Origin: Caballeronia jiangsuensis
Lineage (GTDB): Bacteria; Pseudomonadota; Gammaproteobacteria; Burkholderiales; Burkholderiaceae
Reading direction: 5' to 3'
NCBI GenBank assembly: GCA_000648925.1
Contig: JFHF01000005.1
Coordinates: forward strand, 177,843 to 241,842
Length of the DNA stretch: 64,000 nt
Shown here in pieces: positions 36,440-43,963 of the stretch (position 1 is its first letter; each line of letters opens with the position of its first letter). Under the pieces are notes generated by a model. The model worked only from the letters and a program-made list of their open reading frames with translations. It did not search any database and was not told the DNA's origin. Position numbers and translations under genes: made by a program.

Positions 36440-37249
36440 TTGACGAACAAGACACGCGTCAAGGCGACGCTGGCCCAGGCCACGCTCGTGGTGAGCATGT
36501 TGTCCGGAGTCGCATTGACGTTGCAGGGCTGCGCCCTCGCGGTCGTCGGCGCGGCGGCCGGCGGCACGTTGATCGCCACGGATCGCCGCACGCTCGGTGC
36601 GCAGACCGAAGACCGCGAGATTCAGGTGAAGGCGCTTTCGCGGATCAACGAGAACCTGCCCGATACGGCGCATGTCAACGTGACCGTGTTCAACCGGCGC
36701 GTGCTGCTGACTGGCGAGGTGCCTGACGAGGCATCGAAGCAGAAGGCCGAGGCCGTCGTGCGTGACATCAATAACGTGGGCAGCATCGTCAACGAACTGT
36801 CGATTCAGGGCGCGAGTTCGATCTCCTCGCGCGCGAACGACTCCTATCTCGAGACTCGCGTGAAGACCGCGATGGTCGGCGAGAAGGACTTGCGCGCGAA
36901 CTACTACAAGGTGGTGTGCGAGCGCAGCGTCGTTTATCTGATGGGACTCGTCACGACGGACGAAGGCGCGCATGGCGCGGATGTCGCCGCGCGCGTGCCT
37001 GGCGTGGAGCAGGTCGTGAAGGTGTTCCAGTACATCAAGCCTGAGGAAGCGCAGGCGTTGGAAGCGGCGGCCGCATCCGATGCGAGCGCGGTCTCCGCGT
37101 CGAACCCGCCCGCGCCTGCTGACGCGACCGTCGGCACGGTGCCTGATTCCGGCGTGACGTCGCGTCCGCTGGATATGCAGTCGCCCGCGCCCGTGAAGAA
37201 CTCGGATGTGCATCCGGGCAATCCTAGTCCAGTTCCAGCGGCGAAATGA
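36440..37249 (+). CDS. dolP: BON-domain outer-membrane lipoprotein (DolP/YraP)
   Basis: A 269-residue lipoprotein. It starts at TTG 36440 with AAGGGGAA upstream, has a signal peptide, and the lipobox LTLQGC is near residue 31. Two BON domains follow, at about residues 65-135 (VFNRRVLLTGEVPDEASKQKAEAVVRDINNVGSIVNEL) and 145-215 (CERSVVYLMGLVTTDEGAHGADVAARVPGVEQVVKVF). The last 50 residues are a disordered Pro/Ala/Ser tail. DolP protects outer-membrane integrity at the division site. The order diaA-dolP is conserved. Confidence 0.92.
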   Translation: MTNKTRVKATLAQATLVVSMLSGVALTLQGCALAVVGAAAGGTLIATDRRTLGAQTEDREIQVKALSRINENLPDTAHVNVTVFNRRVLLTGEVPDEASKQKAEAVVRDINNVGSIVNELSIQGASSISSRANDSYLETRVKTAMVGEKDLRANYYKVVCERSVVYLMGLVTTDEGAHGADVAARVPGVEQVVKVFQYIKPEEAQALEAAAASDASAVSASNPPAPADATVGTVPDSGVTSRPLDMQSPAPVKNSDVHPGNPSPVPAAK

Positions 37250-37590
37250 GCATGGCGCGTTTGATTTGCGGCGCGGTGTTGATCGCCGCGTCTTTCGGTG
37301 TGGTCGCGGCAGAGCAGCCCGTGTCATCCGCGAATGCGATGACGATCGCGCGAAGCAATGCGTGCATGGGCTGTCACGCGATCGATCGCAAGCTCGTGGG
37401 ACCTTCGTTTCAGCAAGTCGCCGAGAAGTACAAGGGCGATGTGCAAGCGAGCGCGAAGCTTGAAAAGAAAGTGAAGAGCGGAGGCGCGGGAGTGTGGGGC
37501 TCCATTCCGATGCCTTCCCATCCCAAGATGAACGATGCGGATATCAAGGTCGTCGTCGCGTGGATTTTGGCGGGGGCGCCGTTGAAGTAG
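37246..37590 (+). CDS. Class I cytochrome c (c551/c552-like)
   Basis: A 114-residue secreted protein with signal peptide (residues 1-22, ending VVAA), one haem-binding site CMGCH (about residues 40-44) and the distal Met ligand in IPMPSHP. It overlaps the end of dolP by ATGA. It is a small periplasmic electron carrier of the c551 type, e.g. for terminal oxidases or peroxidase. The start may also be ATG 37252. Last protein gene before the tRNA and the island. Confidence 0.92.
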   Translation: MSMARLICGAVLIAASFGVVAAEQPVSSANAMTIARSNACMGCHAIDRKLVGPSFQQVAEKYKGDVQASAKLEKKVKSGGAGVWGSIPMPSHPKMNDADIKVVVAWILAGAPLK

Positions 37591-37656
37591 TGCTGCGTTG
37601 AATCGTCCGAGGGCTTGCCTGCGGGCGATTTCGCTGTGATACAATTTTGGTTCGTT

Positions 37657-37740
<84 letters not shown>

Positions 37741-37750
37741 CTTTAGAAAC

Positions 37751-37785
37751 AACGCACTACGTCTTGCGATGTAGTGCGTTATTTT
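37751..37785 (+). terminator. Terminator after tRNA-Ala
   Basis: Ten-bp perfect stem AACGCACTAC (37751-37760) pairing with GTAGTGCGTT (37771-37780), then ATTTT. It would end the tRNA transcript. Confidence 0.8.
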
Positions 37786-37986
37786 GCGTTCTGAAGCAGG
37801 TTTTTGCACACTAGGTGTGGCGGATTTGTGGCGATGACGTGTTTGCGCGAGCTGTCGAGCTACATGTGTAAAAAAAATCCGCGTGAATTACCGGGACCGG
37901 CACGGACGTAGACGGGAAGCTTGCATGCATTAGCAAACCACCGCCGTCATGTGCGAAGTCGTGCATGGCGCTACAAGGTCCAAGCC

Positions 37987-38304
37987 ATGCAAGCGCTTCT
38001 CACCGTCGATCAGCTATCCATCTACCTGCATAAGTCCGTCGCGAGCATTCGCAGTGACGCTTCGCGCAACCCTCAAGCGCTTCCTCCCATATGTCGACTA
38101 CCCGGTACTAAGCGCTTGCTTTGGCGTTTAGAAGACGTCGAGCAGTGGCTGCTTGAGCACGTCGCGTCTGAACTTACGATCGCGAGTCATGCGGCAGTAG
38201 CTTCTCTGAAGCGACGCGGCCGACCTACCAAAGCGGAGCAGATCGCAAAGCAGCGCGGGGGCAAACCCGCTGAGAATGTTCGAGTTGGTGCAGCCAAGCT
38301 TTGA
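37987..38304 (+). CDS. Small helix-turn-helix DNA-binding protein (AlpA/excisionase-like)
   Basis: A 105-residue protein. The N-terminal part LLTVDQLSIYLHKSVASIRSDASRNPQALPP...LLWRLEDVEQWL (residues about 3-57) is the winged MerR/AlpA-type HTH found in excisionases and island regulators. A basic tail follows (SLKRRGRPTKAEQIAKQRGGKP). ATG 37987 is preferred over the longer frame because the HTH begins at once. Its stop overlaps the repA start. Likely regulates excision or replication of the element. Confidence 0.7.
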   Translation: MQALLTVDQLSIYLHKSVASIRSDASRNPQALPPICRLPGTKRLLWRLEDVEQWLLEHVASELTIASHAAVASLKRRGRPTKAEQIAKQRGGKPAENVRVGAAKL

Positions 38305-39206
38305 AACCGTACTCCAGCAGGAGTCGCGCGAAGAAAGCCGGATCACTCGTCGACGCGAATCGAGTCACGGCAGATTTCTTTCCTGCGTACCTACATGACT
38401 ACGCTTTCAAGTGTGACGCAGTAAGCATGGAATTGCCGATCTTCTCGCTGTCGACAAAGCCCGACCGATCAATCTCGAAATGGGAGAGTCAAGACGGGAT
38501 GAGACGGATTGCGGTTAGGCCGAGCATGCTTGGGCGCGCCACTCTCCATGACAAGGACGTGCTCATCTTCATCGCTTCCCAGCTCGTCGCGGGTCTAGAC
38601 CGCGGTCTACCGGACACGAATACCAGAACGGTCCGATTCAGGGCATATGACTATCTAGTTGCGACTGGACGTGGCGTGAGCGGTGCTGAGTACAACGCAC
38701 TTAGATCATCGCTCGAAAGGCTCCATGGGACTACACTAACGACCAACGTCCGTACCGGCGGGATTCGGATCGACGATGGGATTAATCTTGTTAATCGCTG
38801 GAGGATGGTGACGAACGAAGAAGCCTCCTTGAAATCGGGTTTTGTGGAGGTGGAGCTGTCTTCGTGGCTCTATCGCGCCTTATGCGCATTCGAGGTCTTC
38901 ACACTAAACGAAGCGTATTTTCGATTGAGGAAGCCGCTGGAGCGGCGATTATACGAACTGGCGCGCAAGCATTGCGGGCATCAGGCACTAGCGCGAATAG
39001 GGCTGGAACTGCTTCGTCAGAAGGCAGGCAGCAAGGCGACGCTGAAAGAGTTTCGCCGCATGGTGCGTGCCATCGCAAGCGCGGACAACCTTCCCGACTA
39101 CAAAATTCTCCTTGGCGAGAAAGACATTGTCACTTTCTACACGAGGAATACGGCGAGGCTCGTACAGACTCTGCCCGGACCTCCGAAGCTATCAGCCATT
39201 GCCTAG
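38301..39206 (+). CDS. repA: Replication initiator protein A (RPA-type RepA)
   Basis: A 301-residue protein starting with TTG 38301, translationally coupled to the HTH gene. It shows the initiator pattern of plasmid RepA/RPA proteins: FFPAYLHDYAFKCDAVSMELPIFSLSTKPD, ITVRPS-like block RRIAVRPSMLGRATLHDKDVLIFIASQL, and FRLRKPLERRLYELARKHCGHQA, which form winged-helix repeats. It should bind the iterons directly downstream (39215-39330) and open the origin. Its presence in an island suggests an integrated plasmid or a replicating ICE. Confidence 0.82.
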   Translation: MKPYSSRSRAKKAGSLVDANRVTADFFPAYLHDYAFKCDAVSMELPIFSLSTKPDRSISKWESQDGMRRIAVRPSMLGRATLHDKDVLIFIASQLVAGLDRGLPDTNTRTVRFRAYDYLVATGRGVSGAEYNALRSSLERLHGTTLTTNVRTGGIRIDDGINLVNRWRMVTNEEASLKSGFVEVELSSWLYRALCAFEVFTLNEAYFRLRKPLERRLYELARKHCGHQALARIGLELLRQKAGSKATLKEFRRMVRAIASADNLPDYKILLGEKDIVTFYTRNTARLVQTLPGPPKLSAIA

Positions 39207-39470
39207 CTGTCGTAACGTGTTTTCACCCACCGCCCTCGAATGGCCAAAGCTCGGACACGTGGTTTCACCCACCAAAACCTGTGGATAGGTACGTGTTTTC
39301 GCCCACCGGCCCTACGTGGTATCAGCCACCGACAGTTACCGCGACGCCAGACAGGACGGGGTTCTCACGATGGTGGAGTGAGGCGTAACGCGCGCGCGCG
39401 GTTTGTTAACTCTTAAAACCTTTAACGCGCTTTATCTTGTCGATCGGTGGATAACCGAGGCGCGTGGATG
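39207..39470. other. Candidate vegetative replication origin (oriV)
   Basis: Holds the iteron array, two near-consensus DnaA boxes on the TGTGGATAA pattern (TGTGGATAG at 39280-39288 and GGTGGATAA at 39446-39454) and an AT-rich stretch at 39400-39440 (GTTAACTCTTAAAACC) suited to unwinding. The combination RepA, iterons, DnaA boxes and an AT-rich region is the usual plan of a theta-type plasmid origin. Predicted from sequence. Confidence 0.65.
39215..39330 (+). repeat. Four 17-bp iterons downstream of repA
   Basis: Direct repeats of ACGTGKTWTCRSCCACC: copies at 39215-39231 (ACGTGTTTTCACCCACC), 39257-39273, 39291-39307 and 39314-39330, the last the most diverged. Start-to-start distances are 42, 34 and 23 bases. 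Such arrays next to an RPA gene are initiator-binding iterons. Confidence 0.85.
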
Positions 39471-39483
39471 CGCCGCTGATTGC

Positions 39484-40374
39484 TTAGGCGATGCGCAGCA
39501 ACTCCGCACGTGCTTCAGACGAGCAAAGAGATTCTGGATCTCGTGCATATTCGGCGAAGTCTTCAGCGCCGACGGACTTCCTGTATTCCAGGTCGTTGTG
39601 TAATCTGCGTACCTCTGCAGTGAATAGCTCGTTCGATATGCTTTCGTAGACATTGATCGTGGCGCGGTGTGAATTAAATTTTCTCAGCTGCGTCGCGATC
39701 GCTTGATCGTTGAGGCACATTCGGACGCACCGGTACGCGCCCACCCCGTCTACTTTGCAAAGCCTACTGATCGCGTCATGAATGCGATACAACGCGATTG
39801 CTTCTGACAGGCAATCGATTGTCAGCTCGTCGCCAAACTCTCTATACGCAAGAATTGAGCACTCGAAGTTGTAAAGCGATTCTTCAAACGAAAGGCTGGC
39901 GTCAGCCAATACTTCAAGATCATCCGGATCAAACGTTGAGACATCGACGGGTCGTTTCGGGTCTGGAAACTCGTGTGCATGGCCTACTACGCGACATACC
40001 GACCAGAGGGTGTCTATCTCGCCCCACAACGCATCAAAAATACGTTCTGGGCCGTCAAAGAAGATCCGTCGAGCGTCGGGAAACAAACGCTGGAGGTTCG
40101 ACAGCGACCGCTCAGATAGTGGTTGGGCTCCGCTCACAATCCGATACCACTTTTTAGAGTCCTGAGTCTCCGCAACCTGCGTTGCCATATCGGATGCTAA
40201 TTCCGCAGTTGTGGTTCGCGACCAACCTTCCGTCGACAAATCGAACCATTTCGCGAATTGATTCGCGTTGACCGCCCCGACGCGGGCCATCAGATCGTGC
40301 ATCAGCACTATTGTTCGAATGCGCCGTCGTTGCAATAGCTCTGCTGGAGATGTGATTCCTTTGCCGATATCCAT
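39484..40374 (-). CDS. Unknown protein of the plasmid-like backbone
   Basis: A 296-residue soluble protein with no signal or membrane segment. The N-terminal third contains KWYRIVSGAQPLSERSLSNLQRLFPDARRIFFDGPERIFDALWG, a pattern seen in phage/plasmid regulatory proteins in this group, with a possible HTH around residues 35-100. The rest is helical and acidic. I cannot assign a family. It lies between the predicted oriV and the traK-oriT-traJ region and is transcribed towards the origin. Base composition is lower in GC than the core genome. Confidence 0.6.
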   Translation of the reverse strand: MDIGKGITSPAELLQRRRIRTIVLMHDLMARVGAVNANQFAKWFDLSTEGWSRTTTAELASDMATQVAETQDSKKWYRIVSGAQPLSERSLSNLQRLFPDARRIFFDGPERIFDALWGEIDTLWSVCRVVGHAHEFPDPKRPVDVSTFDPDDLEVLADASLSFEESLYNFECSILAYREFGDELTIDCLSEAIALYRIHDAISRLCKVDGVGAYRCVRMCLNDQAIATQLRKFNSHRATINVYESISNELFTAEVRRLHNDLEYRKSVGAEDFAEYARDPESLCSSEARAELLRIA

Positions 40375-40484
40375 TGATTGATCGTAATGTGTCGAAAATT
40401 GTTCGTATTTTTACCGTGAATTGTGCGCTTTGCAAAGTCAAAATTGAAGTTCCAAAATCTGGTGGGAAAACAAAAGTGGATGAA

Positions 40485-40715
40485 ATGAGTCTGTCGGAGA
40501 GAATCGCCGCCATGGTTTTAGCGGAGCCTGGCCGCTCACCGGGCCCAGCCAATCGCGCAACATTTCTTTCCGTGCGAAACGAGGTGCAAGTCGCACTTAG
40601 CCAAGGCTGGTCAATCTTGGCCATATATAAGTCGCTGAAGGCCGACGGTGTGATTTCCTTTGGTTATCAAGCCTTTCGTCGATACGTGAACGAGTTGGTT
40701 CTGCGAAAAACGTGA
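40485..40715 (+). CDS. traK: TraK-like oriT-binding protein
   Basis: A protein of about 76 residues that resembles the N-terminal part of RP4 TraK (RATFLSVRNEVQVALSQGWSILAIYKSLKADGVISFGYQAFRRYVNEL against FLAVKSDVKAALDAGYAMKTIWEHMHETGKIRFRYETF, recalled). TraK wraps oriT DNA and assists the relaxosome. The start is uncertain: ATG 40485 is best, and the frame stays open back to 40374. In RP4, traK is transcribed away from oriT; here it points towards it. Shorter than RP4 TraK (about 134), lacking the Pro-rich C terminus. Confidence 0.6.
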   Translation: MSLSERIAAMVLAEPGRSPGPANRATFLSVRNEVQVALSQGWSILAIYKSLKADGVISFGYQAFRRYVNELVLRKT

Positions 40716-40882
40716 TCAACGATCAAGACAAATTTGCGGAATTGTCGAACAACCACCGTGCAATAGTCGTTCAGTCACGAAGAAAGCGTTCAAGCTGCGA
40801 GCAACGCTGCAATCATCAGGGCGTTGATCGGTTTTATCTTGATTCTTTCCGCAACTGTCGCTGAAACGTACGGCAAATTTTT

Positions 40883-40990
40883 GGGGCAAGACATGTGAAG
40901 TAGGCCCACCCGCAAGCGGGCGGACCTTCTTCACTTTTCCTTATTTGCGCTCCGCGCTCAACGGACATCGTGCTAATGCGAGTGGTCACC
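40883..40990. other. RP4/IncP-type origin of transfer (oriT)
   Basis: This segment matches the RP4 oriT arrangement: a nic-proximal GGGGCAAGACATGTGAAGTAGG, the TraJ-binding imperfect inverted repeat GTGAAGTAGGCCCACCCGC (40895-40913) and 40916-40934 (16 of 19 positions pair), CCTTATTTGCG, GCTCAACGG, and CGAGTGG-like distal sequence. The predicted nick on the minus strand is between the complements of 40887 and 40886 (CTTG/CCCC). RP4 has CCTG/CCC there. The gene traJ follows at the expected distance. Confidence 0.85.
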
Positions 40991-41040
40991 TCATGGTGAC
41001 GACGGCCCGACCAGAGGGTGCATACTGGATGAACGCCAGA

Positions 41041-41412
41041 ATGAATAACGACGTGAAGGCCACCCGAAAAGGTTCTACGCCAATCAAGGTGTGGTGCTTA
41101 CCGGAAGAGAAGGCGAGCATTGAATGGAACGCGCGTAAGGCAGGAACGAGTGTTTCGATGTACCTGCGTAACGTCGGAATGGGCTACCACATCAAGGGAG
41201 TCATTGATGCAGAGCTGGTGTTAAAGCTCGCCAAAATTAATGGAGACCAAGGGCGGCTTGGTGGCTTATTAAAGCTGTGGCTGACAAATAGTGAAAAACT
41301 CAGCTCGCAGGATCCTGAGCAAATGCGCAGGGTTATTCATGGCGTGCTCGAGCGGATTGTTACGATGCAAATAGCAATGCTGGATCTCGTTGAAAAACCA
41401 GCTGCACGGTAG
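41041..41412 (+). CDS. traJ: Relaxosome protein TraJ (IncP type)
   Basis: A 123-residue DNA-binding protein that recognises the oriT inverted repeat and recruits the TraI relaxase. Its sequence follows RP4 TraJ: TRKGSTPIKVWCLPEEKASIE, GTSVSMYLRNVGMGYHIKGVIDAELVLKLAKINGDQGRLGGLLKLWLT. ATG 41041 aligns exactly with the RP4 start (MADETKPTRKGS) and gives the same length. The RP4-specific C terminus is replaced by another sequence. In IncP plasmids, traI follows at once; here it does not. Confidence 0.9.
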   Translation: MNNDVKATRKGSTPIKVWCLPEEKASIEWNARKAGTSVSMYLRNVGMGYHIKGVIDAELVLKLAKINGDQGRLGGLLKLWLTNSEKLSSQDPEQMRRVIHGVLERIVTMQIAMLDLVEKPAAR

Positions 41413-41592
41413 CCCATCTTCGGTCGTCATCGCCATGCTTTTCGAATGAGTGGCTACTAATTTAATTGCCTTCAATGAAAGCGATTAGCACCGGCTATTT
41501 CGGCCGCCTGAGGTTGCCGCCATTCGCGGACTGCAAAATAAGAGCGTCTTGGCTCTCCGGCTCTCCGAGGGTGTCTTCAGAGGACGGTCAAC

Positions 41593-41609
41593 ATTTAGCC
41601 GCTAAATTT
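41593..41609. repeat. KorA-like palindrome, copy 1
   Basis: ATTTAGCCGCTAAATTT; palindromic around a single central base. The half-site TTTAGC is shared with the KorA operator GTTTAGCTAAAC of IncP plasmids, but here the halves are spaced by extra bases. Confidence 0.6.
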
Positions 41610-41698
41610 TCAGTCCGGTGCTCTTGCCTGCTCGCCGGAACGGTCCAGTGTTCCGAAGGTCAGGTTGCCGTTATCGCCCAAAGCTGGCGCGCTAGGGG

Positions 41699-41716
41699 AT
41701 TTTAGCGGCTAAATTT
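41699..41716. repeat. KorA-like palindrome, copy 2
   Basis: TTTTAGCGGCTAAATTTC, the same element with C to G at the centre, 106 bases from the first copy and about 115 bases before the next gene. A degenerate third copy (ATTTAGCGGCAAAACTTC) lies at 43921-43938, before another small gene. Confidence 0.6.
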
Positions 41717-41832
41717 CGCTCCTGAACGAGGACATGGCGGCTTTGTGACGGCGCGGACCGGAATGTATAACTGGCCGACGAAGAACATGCGGCACATGAG
41801 TACGACGGTGAATGCGGTTCAAAGGAGAATAA

Positions 41833-42081
41833 ATGAGCGGAGATAGGATAGTTGAGCAGAGCGAGGACGGATGTGCAACGCCGTGGAAGACGTACTATGA
41901 GCTGTTTGATGACGAGGTGTTGCACGTCGAAATCCAGGGGGTTGATTTCGAGGTGTTGGTGGTTCGACCGAAGGCTTCGATTCTATTGCGGTTGCCGCGT
42001 GAGTTGGCTCGGCAACTCGGGTTCCGCGTGGGGGAGAGGTTCTGGGACGAAGACCCTGACGGTATCGCAGATGGCGCATAG
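41833..42081 (+). CDS. Unknown small protein
   Basis: An 82-residue acidic protein; ATG preceded by a strong AAAGGAG at 41820. Sequence features: YYELFDDEVLHVEIQGVDFEVLVVRPKASILLRLPRELARQLGFRVGERFWDED, suggesting a mixed alpha/beta fold, perhaps of the AbrB/SpoVT-like small DNA-binding type because of the LPRELARQLGF pattern (speculative). The two palindromes lie just upstream and may be its operator. Confidence 0.6.
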   Translation: MSGDRIVEQSEDGCATPWKTYYELFDDEVLHVEIQGVDFEVLVVRPKASILLRLPRELARQLGFRVGERFWDEDPDGIADGA

Positions 42082-42224
42082 GTCATCTGTCACAAGCGCT
42101 GTTAACAAACGAGGGGCAGGACGGAACGTCTATTCGGTTTGGGTCAACGTATTTCCGACCATCAAGAATGTCTTGATGCTTTTGAACAACGTCACTATGT
42201 TTTCCTAAAACGCGGGGGGATTGC

Positions 42225-42515
42225 ATGAAGGATGTGACAGATCGTAGGACGTTGGAGTTGCCGGCGTTCTCGGATCAGACATTGGTAACGCAGCGGGTAG
42301 CGTCGGAGCTGCGCGAGGGGGGCCTGTTGACGGCCTTTGCGTTGGTTCGTGTTCCAGGCGGATGGGTGGTTCGCTTCTTTGGAACTAAAGATCGAGCGGT
42401 GGCGCTGCGAGCGGTTAAGGATGGTGCCGCTCGTGTGTTTAAGTCGTTGGATGCTGCGGCGTCGGCGGTCGAGGTTGTTGGATTTGAAGTGTCGGCGCTT
42501 GGGACCTCGGTGTGA
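42225..42515 (+). CDS. Unknown small protein, first of a coupled pair
   Basis: A 96-residue protein (ELPAFSDQTLVTQRVASELREGGLLTAFALVRVPGGWVVRFFGTKDRAVALRAVKDGAARVFKSLDAAASAVEVVGFEVSAL). Mixed alpha/beta pattern, no signal or membrane helix. ATG 42225 after GGGGGGATTGC. The stop overlaps the start of the next gene by TGATG, so the two are translated together. I recognise a plasmid-type hypothetical family but not a function. Confidence 0.65.
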   Translation: MKDVTDRRTLELPAFSDQTLVTQRVASELREGGLLTAFALVRVPGGWVVRFFGTKDRAVALRAVKDGAARVFKSLDAAASAVEVVGFEVSALGTSV

Positions 42516-42823
42516 TGGGTTGGTCAGGTCGCAAAGCGGCACGTTCGACGCGGAAGCCGCGCCCGTTCGAGCTGGACATTAAAGCCATTCTGCGTGAGCG
42601 GCCGTTCGAAGCGGTCTTAGCAGCCGGTCAACCAGCGTATGTGTCGGCTCCGGAAGGGATGGACGGGATTTTGAAGGTGTATCCGGACGGTCGACGGGAG
42701 CTGGTGACATTTGACCTGCAAGGCGAGCATTTGAAAGCGGTTTTGCCGAGCTACAAGGGACCGCGGCGCTATCCATCAAGCGCCGTCTCGGGACACCGCC
42801 GAAAGGCGGCGGACGGAGGTTGA
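42515..42823 (+). CDS. Unknown basic small protein, second of a coupled pair
   Basis: A 102-residue protein with a basic N terminus (SGRKAARSTRKPRP) and basic C terminus around a core FELDIKAILRERPFEAVLAAGQPAYVSAPEGMDGILKVYPDGRRELVTFD. It may bind nucleic acid. Coupled to the previous gene by overlapping stop and start codons. Function unknown. Confidence 0.6.
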   Translation: MGWSGRKAARSTRKPRPFELDIKAILRERPFEAVLAAGQPAYVSAPEGMDGILKVYPDGRRELVTFDLQGEHLKAVLPSYKGPRRYPSSAVSGHRRKAADGG

Positions 42824-43404
42824 CGGCCCGAGAGAAATAAGCTCCTCGGTAGAACGGAGGGGTTGAGAACGCCACCCGACTGCCGAGCTGGATTGATAAC
42901 AAGGGGTGGTCGATGGTGGAGCGGGAAAAGCGTAGCGCGTTCCTTGATTGCTGCGTCCGTCCAGAAGGCAAATGACGCTGTAGACGACGCCTGTCGTTCA
43001 TCTCCGCTTCGAATCGGCGTATTGACAAGGAGAAGGACGAGCCCCACAGGGGTTGAGTCGATAGCAACCAACCCCGCCCCCGTACTGTCAACGTAGAGGC
43101 GGCGGCACGATTTTTCGCACGGCTCGAATCAACAAGATCAAGGCGCGGTTGTCTCGGGGCTTTCGACGCTCATGGCGATCCCGTAAGGCCTTCGGGGCCG
43201 TGCCTCGCGGCTTGAGATTGTGCAAGAGGCCTTGATTCTGCGCGCGATGGCATCAACGGCAATGGCGCGCGAGGCCGTCAGCTCCCGTTCATTGACAGTA
43301 CGGGGGCGCGCGGTTTGTTTAATCCCGCAGACTAGAACGACGAGTTTGTGCGGAACTGTAATCGAAGCGATGTGACAGTGGACCGTGCGCAAGCGAGGCC
43401 TGAC
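42824..43404. other. Gap with a bounded 234-bp element
   Basis: No convincing gene. The central part, 43075-43308, is delimited by perfect 17-bp inverted repeats. Several AT-poor open frames on both strands here have no ribosome sites. Confidence 0.6.
43075..43308. mobile_element. Putative miniature element with 17-bp terminal inverted repeats
   Basis: CGCCCCCGTACTGTCAA at 43075-43091 is the exact reverse complement of 43292-43308, with 200 bases between. The interior has no open frame long enough for a transposase. I see no convincing target-site duplication. It may be a MITE-like element or the remains of a deletion between inverted repeats. Confidence 0.5.
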
Positions 43405-43713
43405 ATGAACCCGGAACTAGCTGCCGAACTGGCAGAAGATGCGCAACTGAAGACGGCGATACGCGAATTGCGGAAGCTGAGGAAGGACAGCGAACAGCTT
43501 AATCGTGCGTGGTCGGAAACGTGGGTGGCTCGTCAAAAGTACGAGCGAGACTACGCATTCATGGTCAAGCAACTCCGGGAACGGGAGGACCGTATCATGG
43601 ACGAGCTCAGGCCCTATCTCGCAAAGATCGATGAGCTTGAGAAGCAAGTAAGAAAGCTGGGCCGAAAAATTCGAAAGCGACACAGCAACAAAGGTCGTCC
43701 TGAAGCGGTATAG
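43405..43713 (+). CDS. Coiled-coil protein of unknown function
   Basis: A 102-residue, highly charged protein that is almost entirely one coiled coil (ELAAELAEDAQLKTAIRELRKLRKDSEQLNRAW... and EREDRIMDELRPYLAKIDELEKQVRKLGRKIRKR), ending in a basic tail. ATG 43405 is preferred over longer frames. It could be a structural or DNA-organising protein; nothing more can be said. Confidence 0.6.
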   Translation: MNPELAAELAEDAQLKTAIRELRKLRKDSEQLNRAWSETWVARQKYERDYAFMVKQLREREDRIMDELRPYLAKIDELEKQVRKLGRKIRKRHSNKGRPEAV

Positions 43714-43963
43714 GTCTTTCAGAGTCTTACAGGCTCCCTTGCAGCGCGGCGCTGATATTTCTAGTGCTTTGATGCTCAAACCAAGCGAAAGCTTGCGACG
43801 ACTGTCGCGATCCGGAGCCTAATCCTTCGCTAGCCGTGCAGCGCTCTGCCCTTAAGCTAATATCATGAAGGCACCGCTAACGGCCTACGGCCGATGCGAA
43901 GCAGCTGGCGAACTCGGCAGATTTAGCGGCAAAACTTCATTTAGCCTCGGAGTTGGACCTATT

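Larger units (their letters stand above)
41413..41832. other. Region after traJ without a relaxase gene; contains two palindromic sites
   Basis: 420 bases with only weak open frames. Where IncP plasmids have the 700-residue relaxase TraI, no such frame exists on either strand. Two near-identical palindromic sites of the form AATTTAGCNGCTAAATT-like occur at 41592-41609 and 41698-41715. Confidence 0.6.

Noticed and set aside
39215..39330. CRISPR array
   Set aside because: Only four diverged repeats with irregular spacing and no cas genes; the position after a replication initiator explains them as iterons.
42579..43091. Minus-strand frame of 170 codons in the plasmid backbone
   Set aside because: It overlaps a better-supported plus-strand gene and one end of the inverted-repeat element, and has no ribosome site.
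43138..43392. Minus-strand frame of 84 codons across one end of the 234-bp element
   Set aside because: It crosses the inverted repeat and has no initiation signal.
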